Below the pieces are notes generated by a model, which worked only from the letters and a program-made list of their open reading frames with translations, had not been told where the DNA came from and made no database searches. Source: Streptomyces sp. col6 (lineage in GTDB: Bacteria > Actinomycetota > Actinomycetes > Streptomycetales > Streptomycetaceae). From it: DNA of 64,000 bases. The stretch spans positions 44,016 to 108,015 of the forward strand of contig NZ_RDBL01000021.1 of assembly GCF_008042035.1 (NCBI RefSeq), given 5' to 3'. The translations under genes and the position numbers were made by a program. This document shows, one piece after another, positions 31,709 to 40,773 of this stretch. The first letter of the stretch is position 1, and each line of letters opens with the position of its first letter.

Positions 31709-32221
31709 CTATTCGGGGCGGCCGTCGGCGAGCCACTGGGCGAGGCCGCGCAGCCCGACCGCCCACCGCCCGAGGTCGGTGACCTCGGCGTGCCCGGTGA
31801 CGACGGTCAGCAGGTCGGCCACCGCCTCGTCCGGCCTCTTGGCGTCGTTGAGGGTCAGGGCACGGAAGACGCGTACGGAATCGGAGTCGGGAAACTCCCT
31901 GCGGGCGCGGTCGAGCACCGCCAGCGACTCGTCCAGCTCGCCCAGCCACCTCAGGGTGCTGGCGTACTGGCACAGGCACCGGCGCAGGACATCACCGTCG
32001 AGGCCGAGAGAGAGCGCGCGCTCGTAGTAGCCGCGGGCGGTCTCCTCCTGCCCCGCGCTGTCGTAGGCGCCGCCCACCTCGTACACGAGGACCGGATGGT
32101 CCGGGTGCTCGGCGAGCAGCGCCTCGAAGTAGGCGATCGTCGGCGCCATGTCCGCCCGGTCGCGCCGGTCGTAGCCACGCTGGATCGCCTCGGCCAGTTC
32201 GGGCGTCACGTCCGTCGTCAC
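31709..32221 (-). CDS. Tetratricopeptide repeat protein
   Basis: A 170-residue soluble protein made of TPR-like helical hairpins: FEALLAEHPDHPVLVYEVGGAYDSAGQEETARGYYERALSLG, then LCQYASTLRWLGELDESLAVLDRARREFPDS, then a degenerate third. It starts at GTG 32221 (VTTDVTPELAEAIQRGYDRRD). TPR proteins mediate protein contacts; the partner is unknown. This type of short TPR protein is common in Streptomyces and stands alone here. Confidence 0.82.
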   Translation of the reverse strand: MTTDVTPELAEAIQRGYDRRDRADMAPTIAYFEALLAEHPDHPVLVYEVGGAYDSAGQEETARGYYERALSLGLDGDVLRRCLCQYASTLRWLGELDESLAVLDRARREFPDSDSVRVFRALTLNDAKRPDEAVADLLTVVTGHAEVTDLGRWAVGLRGLAQWLADGRPE

Positions 32222-32365
32222 TGCTGCGCCCCCACACGTTCGAGTCCGGAGGCCGACTCTAGCGGAGCCTCCTCTGCGGGCGGCCAACGGTGACTCGTCC
32301 TGGCATCCACGGCTCGGCGCCTTCGACATCGCTGCCAAGTCGCGGTGCACATTCACTCACCGGAG

Positions 32366-33649
32366 TCAGCTGGTGCTTTTCGTGACGAGCGATCGTTCGA
32401 GTGCGGACCGGACGGAACTGGAAGCGAGATCATTCGCCGGAGTCAGAGCCAGCGCAGCCGTCATGAGCAGGAGCACGCGCACGCCTCCGCCGGTGGCACC
32501 GTCCACTCCGGGAAGTATCGGGATGACCAGGGCGAAGACCACGAGAACGAGACTGGAAGCGGCGCGCCTCACCAGCCTGGCGACCCGGGAGACCGACGGC
32601 TCAGCAGTGCTGTGCTGCATGAGCCCCGGTAGGTCCTCCACGGCGAGGGCGAGGACACCCGCGCGCAGCGAGGCGGCAATGGTGTCGTACTCCTCCGCCG
32701 TGCACACCTGGGTGACCGCACGATCATGGCGTCTGATCAGTTCCGCCAGCATCGCGTGGAATGCGCGCGCCCGGCGTCTGGCGGCCCATTCCCTTCCGGT
32801 GGTCCTGCGCCGGATGACCGATGTGTCCTGGGCAGCCTCGATCGCGAAGGCAAGACGACGTCGAACGGACTTGATGTGCCGCAGGTCCCACCAGGAGGCG
32901 CGTCCTTGGAAGGTCACCGCAGCAGCCACCAGGAGCTCGACGAGCAAGCCATCGAGGGGGCGCGGCCCATGACGCGCTCGGTACTTACGGCGGAGCAACT
33001 CCTGAATGCTGAGGATCCATCGGTTCCCCACAAGGCCCAGCACTGCGCCGAACAGTCCTGCCGCCGCTGCAATGATCAGCTGCTGTCCGACAGGAGCGGA
33101 GAGCGCAGTCACGACGCTCAGCCAGACAGTCACCACAGCGACGACGACGAGAACCAACGCGACCGCGGGCACGAACCACGTCCCCACGTGCGCACTCGTC
33201 AAGCGCCGAGCCAGGCCCCGCAACCCCAGATGGCGGAGCAAGGACGCGATCTGGCGCCAGTCGGACCGGGCATTGACGATGAGGCTGAGGCAGACGGCGG
33301 CCCAAGTCGCCACGAGGAAGAGCCACCAGGGGGCGCGAGCGGTTGAACCCTCACTGTTCCTGGCGAACAACGCGGCGACACCGCCCGCCCCGGAAGACAC
33401 CACGGCCATCCCGACCGCAGTGACGGAGACGGCGACGTAGTTGGTCACGAACTGGAGGCTGACCGGACACCGGTAGCGGAACCAGGCGTGCAATACGGCC
33501 TTTCGGACCTTGCGGAGTTCCTCGTCATCGAGATCGGGAAGCTCAGCGGTGAACAGACGGGTCCTTGACGCGATTTCCCGCAGCCACAGTGCCTCGCGGC
33601 GAAGAAGCTCAGCCCCGTCCATGATCTGCATGTCACCCAGCATTCCCAA
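32366..33649 (-). CDS. Multi-pass membrane protein of unknown function
   Basis: A 427-residue protein with about six hydrophobic segments: near residues 67-90, 105-124, 155-180 and 187-206, then a pair near 365-383 and 388-402. A cytoplasmic helical region of about 140 residues rich in Arg lies between the fourth and fifth (RRRTTGREWAARRRARAFHAM). The N-terminus is an acidic/basic amphipathic stretch (ELLRREALWLREIASRTRLF). No transporter or enzyme motif was seen. GC content looks slightly lower than in flanking genes, which hints at an accessory origin. No operon partner. Confidence 0.7.
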   Translation of the reverse strand: MGMLGDMQIMDGAELLRREALWLREIASRTRLFTAELPDLDDEELRKVRKAVLHAWFRYRCPVSLQFVTNYVAVSVTAVGMAVVSSGAGGVAALFARNSEGSTARAPWWLFLVATWAAVCLSLIVNARSDWRQIASLLRHLGLRGLARRLTSAHVGTWFVPAVALVLVVVAVVTVWLSVVTALSAPVGQQLIIAAAAGLFGAVLGLVGNRWILSIQELLRRKYRARHGPRPLDGLLVELLVAAAVTFQGRASWWDLRHIKSVRRRLAFAIEAAQDTSVIRRRTTGREWAARRRARAFHAMLAELIRRHDRAVTQVCTAEEYDTIAASLRAGVLALAVEDLPGLMQHSTAEPSVSRVARLVRRAASSLVLVVFALVIPILPGVDGATGGGVRVLLLMTAALALTPANDLASSSVRSALERSLVTKSTS

Positions 33650-33842
33650 CCGCGTTCATGATCAGCCGTTTTCGGGTCGGCGCAGACGTGTCCTGTGCGG
33701 GGTCCCGGGCATACCCGCTCATACGGTGCGCCGTACCGAGGCTCTGCGTTGTCGGCGGGCGGGCAGACGCAGTATTCCGTCGCGCTTCTGATCTCGGGGA
33801 AGACGCCCCGGACCGACGGGCCCGCCCCTAGCGTGGGGCGTC

Positions 33843-34688
33843 ATGACTGTGCTGATCATCGGTGGCAGCGGCTTCTTGGGGGTCGAACTCGTTCGCCAGG
33901 CGGTATCCGCAGGCGTGCGCCCGGCCGCCACGTTCTGTTCCGGTCCGGGCAGGAACGACGGGGCGGCGTGGCATCACCTGGACCTCCGCGACCCGACCCG
34001 CCTGCAGGATGTCCTCGCCACGGTGGCTCCGGCCGTGGTGATCAACGCGACAAGTGGGGGATCGGACTGGGCGGTCACCGCGGAGGGCGGCATCCGACTC
34101 GCCCAGGCCGCGGCCCGTCACGGTGCCCGTCTGGTGCACGTCTCCAGCGACGCGGTGTTCTCCGGCGCGACCCGCGACTGGCACGACGAATCGTGCCTTC
34201 CGGATCCGCTCACCCCGTACGGGGCAGCGAAGGCGGCTGCCGAGACCGCCGTGCGCCTCCTGTGCCCTGACGCGGTCGTCGCCCGTACCTCGCTGATCAT
34301 CGGGAGAGGCCTGTCGGAGCACGAGCAGCTGGCCCACGGCCTGGCCGCCGGAACCCGGCAAGGCGCCTTGTTCACCGACGACATCCGCTGCCCCGTACAC
34401 GTGGAGGACCTGGCCACCGCCCTCTGGGAGCTGGCCCGCTCCGATGTCACCGGTGTGTTCCATCTCGCCGGCCCGGATGCCCTGAGTCGTCATGAACTGG
34501 GTGCGCTCATCGCCCGCCGCGACGGACTGGACCCGGCACGGCTCCCCTCCGCACGCCGCGCCGACACCGGACTGCCCGGCGGCCTCGACGTACGGCTCGA
34601 CAGCCGCGCGACCCAGCAGAAGTTGCGTACCCGGCTTCGCGGCGCCCGCGCGTTCCTGAACGGGAACGGCACGCAGCGGCAGCGCTGA
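33843..34688 (+). CDS. RmlD-like NAD(P)-dependent sugar nucleotide reductase family protein
   Basis: A 281-residue extended short-chain dehydrogenase. The Rossmann motif IIGGSGFLG lies at residues 5-13, Ser in HVSSDAVFSG supplies the first catalytic residue, and YGAAK the Tyr-Lys pair. The architecture fits dTDP-4-dehydrorhamnose reductase (RmlD_sub_bind), which reduces the C4 keto group of an activated sugar. No other sugar biosynthesis genes are nearby, so another substrate is possible. Monocistronic. Confidence 0.87.
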   Translation: MTVLIIGGSGFLGVELVRQAVSAGVRPAATFCSGPGRNDGAAWHHLDLRDPTRLQDVLATVAPAVVINATSGGSDWAVTAEGGIRLAQAAARHGARLVHVSSDAVFSGATRDWHDESCLPDPLTPYGAAKAAAETAVRLLCPDAVVARTSLIIGRGLSEHEQLAHGLAAGTRQGALFTDDIRCPVHVEDLATALWELARSDVTGVFHLAGPDALSRHELGALIARRDGLDPARLPSARRADTGLPGGLDVRLDSRATQQKLRTRLRGARAFLNGNGTQRQR

Positions 34689-34697
34689 CCGGCGCGC

Positions 34698-35801
34698 TCA
34701 GGCGAAGCCGTCGTCGGCAACGGGGGCGAGAGGCCGACGGGGGGCACGAGGCAACCCGAGCCGGGTTCGTTCCCGGTGGACGGCGTTGAGCTGAGCGGCG
34801 CCGCCGGGGCCCCAGTTGAACAGTTCGATGACCTGCTCGGGGGTGGCCAGCGCCCGCACGTAGGTCTGACCCGTGGCGGGGTCGGGCCGGGACGGGCCGA
34901 CGTCCGTGAGAACAGCCGCCATACGGACGCGGGCACATGGCCCGGCGCCGCGTTCCCGGTCCGGCAGGTGGCCGAGGAGAACCGGAGGGCTGATGCGGGC
35001 GGAGGCCTCTTCAAGGGCCTCGCGGATGAGGGTCGTCGCGAGGTTCTGGTCGTCCTCCGGCTCAGGTGTGCCGCCCGGGAGGCAGGCGGCACCGCTCGCC
35101 GGGTCGAGAAGCACCAGGACGCGGCCGTCCGGGGCGAACAGCCACCCCCAGCTCTGGCGGACGGGGAGCCCGGCCGGGGCGGGCCCGTCGTGCCACGGCC
35201 AGTGGTGGACTGCGCGGTCCCGGGTGAAGGCGTTCACACCGTCGAGCAGGGTGGGGGAGAGGGGCCGGCCGTCCTCAAGGATCGCGGGGCCGCCGCCGTT
35301 GACCCGGGCCCGCAGGGCGGACAGCGCGCGGCGGGCGTCATCCGGAGACATGAGCGCGGGCAGATCGGCAGGTTCGACGAAGTCGACGCCCTCGATCTCG
35401 CCCGGCGCCGGGCGGATGGACGCGATCCGGTCCTCTTCCCAGACGCCGCCGTCGAAGACGTGCAGCAGTTCACCGGGGAACCCTACGGCGGCAGAAGCCC
35501 TGCGGCCTGCCGTGGACACCCAGTCGACGGCCAGCCCACGGGTGAGGGACACCGAGAGGCCCAGTTCCTCCTTCAGCTCACGGGCGGCACCCTGGGCCGG
35601 GGACTCGCCGGGATCCAGCGCGCCGCCGGGCAGCAGACGCGTGGGCCGGTAGCCGACGCGCTGGACCAGGACCCGACCGTGCTGGTCGGTGATCAGGACC
35701 GAGGCGCCGGCCCACAGCGCGTGGGAGGCGCGCAGCGCACCGTACGCCTCATCGGTCATCGTCACGCCGGGACGTTCGTCGGGTGCGGAAGTCGTGGTCA
35801 T
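34698..35801 (-). CDS. Protein with two NUDIX hydrolase domains
   Basis: A 367-residue protein. The first NUDIX domain (about residues 20-150) has a full Nudix box GALDPGESPAQGAARELKEELGL. The second (about 205-340) has a looser box around GGTPEPEDDQ...LIREALEEA, longer in the loop, so its activity is less certain. The ATG at 35801 has GGAGA just upstream and is preferred to 35822. NUDIX enzymes hydrolyse nucleoside-diphosphate derivatives. The tandem arrangement suggests catalysis by one domain and regulation by the other. The gene converges with the RmlD-like gene (ten-base gap). Confidence 0.87.
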   Translation of the reverse strand: MTTTSAPDERPGVTMTDEAYGALRASHALWAGASVLITDQHGRVLVQRVGYRPTRLLPGGALDPGESPAQGAARELKEELGLSVSLTRGLAVDWVSTAGRRASAAVGFPGELLHVFDGGVWEEDRIASIRPAPGEIEGVDFVEPADLPALMSPDDARRALSALRARVNGGGPAILEDGRPLSPTLLDGVNAFTRDRAVHHWPWHDGPAPAGLPVRQSWGWLFAPDGRVLVLLDPASGAACLPGGTPEPEDDQNLATTLIREALEEASARISPPVLLGHLPDRERGAGPCARVRMAAVLTDVGPSRPDPATGQTYVRALATPEQVIELFNWGPGGAAQLNAVHRERTRLGLPRAPRRPLAPVADDGFA

Positions 35802-35837
35802 CTCTCTCCGATCGGTGGGCATGCCCGTGGCGGCAGG

Positions 35838-36059
35838 TCAGGTGATCAGCGGGGTCGGGGCACACCCTGCACGGGGCCGGGGCCGCGACGCGTGAAGTGT
35901 TCGGTCCGGATGTTCCGCAGGGCGGCGCCGGCTGTGTCCACCCGGCGTGTGCGCCCGTACCGGCAGGCTCCCGGGGCGGGCGAGTGCCGCCGTCGGATGC
36001 GCCTCAAGTACAGGCTCCCGTAGGGCCGTCGCCGGCGGGGCGTCCTCGTGCGTCGTCAT
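35838..36059 (-). CDS. Possible small ORF coupled to the hemC remnant
   Basis: A 73-residue frame starting ATGA across the hemC stop, as in translationally coupled genes. It is rich in Pro, Ala, Arg and His and has no recognisable domain. It may be a remnant of a longer gene or a chance frame in GC-rich DNA. Confidence 0.25.
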   Translation of the reverse strand: MTTHEDAPPATALREPVLEAHPTAALARPGSLPVRAHTPGGHSRRRPAEHPDRTLHASRPRPRAGCAPTPLIT

Positions 36060-37011
36060 GCCGGTCCGCCCAGCAACCGGGCTGCCCCGGCGTGCAGGAG
36101 CTGTTGTCCCGCTCGGCGTCCGGTGCGGGCCGCGTCGCCGGCCGGGCCGGACGCGCTCGTGCGGACCGGGGTCCCGCCGGCGGGGTCGAGGACGACGGCG
36201 TGCACGGTCACCGTTTCTGATCCCGGGGTGTGGACGGCGTGGACGGAGGCGGCGGTCAGGCAGCCGCCGCCGAGCGTGGCGAGGGCGGCCCGCTCGGCGT
36301 CCAGGACGACGCGGGTCGGGGCATGAGTCAGTGGGGCCAGCAGCTTCGCCGAGGTGTCGTCGCCGGTGCGGTGTTCGACGACGACGATGCCGGCACCCGA
36401 TGCGGGCAACCAGTGGGCGGGGTCGAGGATCTGGGTGGCGCGCTCGGCGTGACCCAGGCGGCGCAGCCCCGCGAGGGCGGCGAGCATGACGTCCACGCCG
36501 AGTGTCCCTGCGTCGAGGCGTGCCAGCCTGCTGTCCGCGTTTCCCCTGATCGGGACCGGCACCAGCCCCGGGTACAGGGCGCGCAGGAGCGCGGCCCGCC
36601 GTGGGGCGCTGGTGCCGACCCGGGTGCCGGGCGGCAGACCGGCCAGGGTCGCCGGCGCGTGCCCCAGGGGCAGGACCAGGGCGTCGCGGGCGTCCTCGCG
36701 GGCAGGACCGCGCCGACGGTGATGCCCGGCGCGCGGTCGTGCGGACCGGGCAGGTCCTTGGCGCAGGCGATGGTGGCCTCGGCCCGCCCGTCGAGGAGCC
36801 TGATGTCGGCCCTGCGGGTGAAGGCCCCCTTCCCGCCGATCTGTGCGAGAGGGCCGGGGTGCTGGTCGCCCTCGGAGGTGATCGAGACGATGTCCAGGTC
36901 CGTTTCCGGGTGGTGGGCGCGGAACAACTCGGCGAAGCGGCCGGTCTGTTCCAGGGCCATCGGGCTGGGCCGGGTACCCAGCCGAAAGGGCCGGGTCGTG
37001 GTTGTGGTCAC
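36056..37011 (-). pseudogene. hemC: Hydroxymethylbilane synthase (HemC) paralogue, frameshifted
   Basis: The N-terminal frame (start GTG 37011) reads FRLGTRPSPMALEQTG, then TSEGDQ, GGKGAFTRR and ATIACAKDLPGP through GITVGAVLPA. The remainder of HemC (REDARDALVLPLG, GTSAPRRAALLRALYPGL, RGNADSRLARLDAG and the dipyrromethane-cofactor loop LGGGCLTAA) continues in another frame to 36056. Loss of one C in the run at 36700-36702 explains the break. Repaired, it is about 318 residues. HemC polymerises porphobilinogen. Lack of other hem genes and the unusual ACAKD motif suggest a dispensable paralogue. Sequencing error is the alternative. Confidence 0.85.
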
Positions 37012-37404
37012 GGCGTGGTGGTCTTCCTGTGCGGCGGAGGTGGTCGGGCCGGGCGTGCTGCCGGCGGTGGACATGGTGGCGTCGGGTTGTCCAACGACGC
37101 GGCGACCATGTCGAACACGCGTCTTTCGGTCGGTTCTGAAATCCCGGGAGCGCGCGTTCGGGGAACGGTGGAAACCGCACCGATCCAGTTCCCGCGACGG
37201 CACGACCACTCAGGCCGGTTGGCCGGATCGCCGAGGTTTCCAAGTGGCTGTCTCTGCAAGCGTGTTGCGGCGGTCACTGGGACGAGCTCGGAGGGGCGGC
37301 AGCCATCGGCGCGAGAGAACGGCCGAGCCGCACCGGGACGAGTATCGGCCGCGGCGAGGGACGAGTGGGACGGTCTCTCCTCCGCAGCGAGGAATCGTCC
37401 CAGG
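37012..37404. other. Gene-poor stretch
   Basis: No supported gene, terminator or operator was found between the hemC remnant and the next membrane-protein gene. Frames here are short or antisense shadows. An alternative hemC start (ATG 37074) would extend slightly into it. Confidence 0.5.
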
Positions 37405-37827
37405 TCAGTTCTCCAGCATCGCTGCCCCGTACCCCACCGGTGCCGACAGGAACAGGAAGAGCCAGTCGTGGTCCTGGGCCTCCGTCTTGAACACGTGGGC
37501 CACATCACCGGTTTCGCTGGTGAAGAGGTGCCAGGCGTCGCTGAAGTCACCTCCGTACGGAGCGACGGCGATCAGACAGAGGCCGAGGAGCGTGCCCAGG
37601 TAGGTGCCGAGCGGAGCGGCCAGCGCGCAGACGACGGCGACGGACTGGCTGTTGTTGCTGTAGCTTCCGGCGACCAGGCCGGTGACTCCGGCCACCAATA
37701 AGGCGCCCCAAGTCATCATGTCCGCCTGGTCCTTGATGATGTAGGCCCAGGCCAAGGACAGGCCGGCCGTCATGCCGAGCGCGATCAGGATGCCTGTGCC
37801 CTCGTCGTCGCTGCTCGACTCACTCAT
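37405..37827 (-). CDS. Small multi-pass membrane protein
   Basis: A 140-residue protein starting MSESSSDDEGTGILIALG, set by GGGGG upstream of ATG 37827. Three membrane helices lie at about 12-31, 38-55 and 65-90, with a possible fourth at the C-terminus. There is an acidic loop (DFSDAWHLFTSETGDVAH). No family recognised and no operon partner. Confidence 0.7.
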   Translation of the reverse strand: MSESSSDDEGTGILIALGMTAGLSLAWAYIIKDQADMMTWGALLVAGVTGLVAGSYSNNSQSVAVVCALAAPLGTYLGTLLGLCLIAVAPYGGDFSDAWHLFTSETGDVAHVFKTEAQDHDWLFLFLSAPVGYGAAMLEN

Positions 37828-38063
37828 CCCAGCCCCCTGATTTTGAGATGGGGCGGCCTCCGCGGAACAGGGGCGCGCCCGTGGCCACGCACCCCCATAG
37901 ACACGCACCCGGTCTCAGTAGTTCCCTCCGAGAGGCGGTCAGAATCGTCGTGAGCATGGCCGGGCAGGGCAGACCGGGGTGTGCGTCGTGCCACGGAGCG
38001 GCCGGAATCCCGGCGGTGGGCAGTGCCGTCGCCTTCGGGACACCTTGCCGGACCGGCCGCAGC

Positions 38064-38915
38064 TCAGCGCGCGTACGCGACCGTGGCGATCTCGACGAAG
38101 GAGCGGATCAACGGGTTGCTGTCACCCTCGTTCCACGCGGCCACCACGCGGCTCGGCGCCATGTCGGTCAGCGGGACCACAGCCAGCTCAGGGGGCAGGT
38201 CGTGACCGAGCGGGGCCAGGCCGATCGTGCCGTTCCACAGCACGGCCTGGAGGCATTCCTGCACCGCGCGCACCACCGGCCCCTCGCGTGTCCGGCCGCC
38301 GTTCCAGTACGACTGCCAGGCACCATCGGTGCCGTCCGGGAACTGGAACCAGCGTCGGTCGCTCAGCTCGGTCAGCCGCAACCGGCCGCGCCCGGCAAGC
38401 GGGTCGTCGGCGCGCAGCACCACGCCGACCGGATCGGACCGCAGCGTACGCACGGTCAGGGCCGTCTCGTCGAACGGCGCCCGGGTGAGGGCGACGTCGA
38501 CCAGCCCGGCGCGCAGCCCGCACGTCGGATCGGCCAGGTCGGTGTCGCGGACGCGGATGTCGATGCCGGGGTGCTTCCGGCGGTAGGCGGCGGCCAGCCG
38601 GGTCGTTCCCGGGTCGGTGCCGTCGCCCAGGATGCCGACGGTGAGCGTTGTGGTGTGCGCCGCCGCGGTGACGCGGGCACCGACGCGGTCGGCATGGTCG
38701 AGCAGGGCTCGCGCCTCGTCGAGCAGCACCGTACCCACCGGCGTGAGCGTGACACCGGCCGGCGAGCGGATGAGGAGGAGCGCACCGGCCTCGGCCTCCA
38801 GCTGCTTGATCGCCCGGCTCAGCGGCGGCTGGCTCATGTGCAGGCGGGCGGCGGCCCGGCCGAAGTGGAGTTCCTCGGCGACCGCCACGAAATAGCGCAA
38901 GGTTCTCAGCTCCAC
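38064..38915 (-). CDS. LysR family transcriptional regulator
   Basis: A 283-residue protein with a canonical LysR HTH (ELRTLRYFVAVAEELHFGRAAARLHMSQPPLSRAIKQLEAEAG) and effector domain. GTG at 38915 is the start. It is divergent from a cupin/DoxX pair, and an ATAC-N7-GTAT box (38923-38941) lies eight bases upstream of its start. This is the expected layout of LysR autoregulation and control of the opposite genes. Confidence 0.92.
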   Translation of the reverse strand: MELRTLRYFVAVAEELHFGRAAARLHMSQPPLSRAIKQLEAEAGALLLIRSPAGVTLTPVGTVLLDEARALLDHADRVGARVTAAAHTTTLTVGILGDGTDPGTTRLAAAYRRKHPGIDIRVRDTDLADPTCGLRAGLVDVALTRAPFDETALTVRTLRSDPVGVVLRADDPLAGRGRLRLTELSDRRWFQFPDGTDGAWQSYWNGGRTREGPVVRAVQECLQAVLWNGTIGLAPLGHDLPPELAVVPLTDMAPSRVVAAWNEGDSNPLIRSFVEIATVAYAR

Positions 38916-38922
38916 GCTGCAA

Positions 38923-38941
38923 CGATACCCATCAGGTATCG
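38923..38941. promoter_or_regulatory. LysR-type ATAC-N7-GTAT operator
   Basis: CGATACC-CATCA-GGTATCG is a perfect 7-bp dyad containing the LysR consensus form ATAC-N7-GTAT (a T-N11-A motif). It lies between the LysR gene and the divergent cupin gene. Confidence 0.82.
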
Positions 38942-38996
38942 ATCGCGCAGGATGGGTCTTGGACACGGACGGTGCCCTGGCGGTGCACTCGTCACC

Positions 38997-39494
38997 ATGA
39001 CCGATGAAGCGAAGGCCGACGAGCCGCGGGAGGGACCCGCCCTGTCGGTGGTGGGTCCCGGTGACGGCGAGACGATCGTCCTGGGCACCACCCGCATGCG
39101 CATTCTGGAGGACGGCAGCCGCACCGGACACCGCCTTGCGATCGCCGAGTCCGTTCTCGCCCCGCACACCGAGGGACCACCGCAGCACCGCCACGCCCGA
39201 CACGACGAGGGCTTCTACATCCTGTCCGGGACTGTGCGGTTCACCGTCGGAAGCGACGACTACGACGCCGTGGCGGGAACGCTCGTGATGGTTCCGCCCG
39301 GCACCCCGCACACCTTCGCCAACCCGACCGACCAGCCCGCCGTCATGCTCAGCACCTTCACCCCCGACCTGTATGTGCAGTACTTCCGGGATCTCCAGGA
39401 ACTACTGCACGCCGACGGCCGACCGCTGACACGGGAGGCCAACATCGACACGATGAGCCGTTACGCGACCGAGCCCGCCACGGGCCGGGCCTGA
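38997..39494 (+). CDS. Cupin-domain protein
   Basis: A 165-residue single cupin with first motif PPQHRHARHDEGFYILSGTVRF (His/His/Glu metal ligands) and second motif VPPGTPHTFANP. There is no signal peptide. It probably binds a divalent metal and acts as a dioxygenase, isomerase or small-molecule binder. With DoxX downstream (87-base gap) it forms a likely LysR-controlled unit, a combination seen with quinone/flavonoid-type stress responses. The substrate is inferred only in general terms. Confidence 0.88.
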   Translation: MTDEAKADEPREGPALSVVGPGDGETIVLGTTRMRILEDGSRTGHRLAIAESVLAPHTEGPPQHRHARHDEGFYILSGTVRFTVGSDDYDAVAGTLVMVPPGTPHTFANPTDQPAVMLSTFTPDLYVQYFRDLQELLHADGRPLTREANIDTMSRYATEPATGRA

Positions 39495-39581
39495 AGCCAT
39501 CGCACGGCCGGTGGTCAGGGGCTTTCCCGGCCACCACCTCAAGCGAACGGGCCCCGGAACGGCGGCCCGAGAACGGGAACC

Positions 39582-39941
39582 ATGAACATCGCCTACTGGA
39601 TCGTCGCGGGCCTGCTCGCGCTCTTCTACCTCTACGGCGGCACCCTGAAGGTGATCCGCAGCCGTGATCGACTCCGCCCGATGATGACCTGGGTCGACCG
39701 CACTCCGCTGCCCGTCCTCAGAGCGCTGGGCGTGGTCGAAGTACTCGGCGCGATCGGGCTGGTCCTGCCGCCGCTGACCGGCGTCATGCCCTCTCTGGCG
39801 ATGGCCGCGGCCATCGGCTTCGTCCTCCTGCAGGCCGGCGCGATCGCCGTGCACCTGACCGGCGGAGACCGCCGGATCGCCCTCAACATCGGTCTCGCCA
39901 CCGCGGCGGCCGCGGCCACCTGGACGGCCACCGCGCTGTGA
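39582..39941 (+). CDS. DoxX family membrane protein
   Basis: A 119-residue protein with four membrane helices and the DoxX-type start IVAGLLALFYLYGGTLKV, then LGVVEVLGAIGLVLPPL. DoxX-like proteins are membrane partners of redox processes, of mostly unknown mechanism. It is downstream of the cupin gene on the same strand. Confidence 0.87.
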   Translation: MNIAYWIVAGLLALFYLYGGTLKVIRSRDRLRPMMTWVDRTPLPVLRALGVVEVLGAIGLVLPPLTGVMPSLAMAAAIGFVLLQAGAIAVHLTGGDRRIALNIGLATAAAAATWTATAL

Positions 39942-40094
39942 AGGGCCTCGCGGTCTCCTGACCGTACGGGACGGCAGAGCGGACACCGTCCCGACGGCCC
40001 GGAAGCCCGACCTGTCCCTGGCGTACGCGACCTGCGCTCGCTCCATCTCCGGCGAAGAGGTCGCGGCACCGGCCTCCTTGTAGGCTGTGGCGCC

Positions 40095-40751
40095 ATGAAG
40101 CGCGACGTGCCCCGGACGGTTGAACGACCTGACCCTGCGCAGTGGGAGAAGCTCGTCACCCGGTACGCGTGGGCCGACGCCGACGAGCCCGCCGCGTTCA
40201 CGTTCTCCGTAGTGGCGGGCGCATCGGAGGACGAAGTCGTCCGGGCGTTCGCAGGCGACCCCGGGGTGCCGCGGCAGATGACCTTCGACGAGGCTGCCGA
40301 CGAGCAGGCGGCCCACCTGTACAAGGACCACCATCTGCTCGGCGTGATGACCGCCGGCCATCACGTCATCGCCATCGAGTCGGGCTTCCACGGCTGTATC
40401 CCTGAAGTCGCCCGCCGGGCTTCCGCCGACGGCGGGGAGTTCTTCAGCGTGTACAAGAGCGTCAACGCCCGGTACCAGGTCATGCACGCCCTGGACGGCA
40501 GCGTGGACGGCCTGTTCGACCCGTTCGAACTCGAGGACGCGGCCTGGATGGACCCACAACCGGACGTCCCGGCCTGGGCGGAAGGAATCGACTTCCACAT
40601 GGAGACCCTGTGCGCCGAATCCTTCGCGCTCATGGAACACACCATGGGGGTGGCCATCCACCCCGAATGGTTGGCCACCCCTCTTCGCACCGTGCTGCTC
40701 ACCTCGGTCTCCGACCTCCTCGGGCAGTCGGAGGCGGATTGGCTCCCGTGA
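40095..40751 (+). CDS. DUF6461 domain-containing protein
   Basis: A 218-residue cytoplasmic protein. AFTFSVVAGASEDEVVRAF, HHVIAIESGFHGCIPEVARRAS, FFSVYKSVNARYQVMHALDG and FDPFE correspond to the successive conserved blocks of DUF6461. The function of the family is unknown; multiple copies per genome are common in Streptomyces. It converges with the GH43 gene. Confidence 0.75.
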   Translation: MKRDVPRTVERPDPAQWEKLVTRYAWADADEPAAFTFSVVAGASEDEVVRAFAGDPGVPRQMTFDEAADEQAAHLYKDHHLLGVMTAGHHVIAIESGFHGCIPEVARRASADGGEFFSVYKSVNARYQVMHALDGSVDGLFDPFELEDAAWMDPQPDVPAWAEGIDFHMETLCAESFALMEHTMGVAIHPEWLATPLRTVLLTSVSDLLGQSEADWLP

Positions 40752-40773
40752 ACCAGCCGGCGGCGACACGGGG

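Noticed and set aside
33719..33842. Possible gene between the membrane protein and the RmlD-like gene
   Set aside because: Only short frames without start signals; treated as promoter region.
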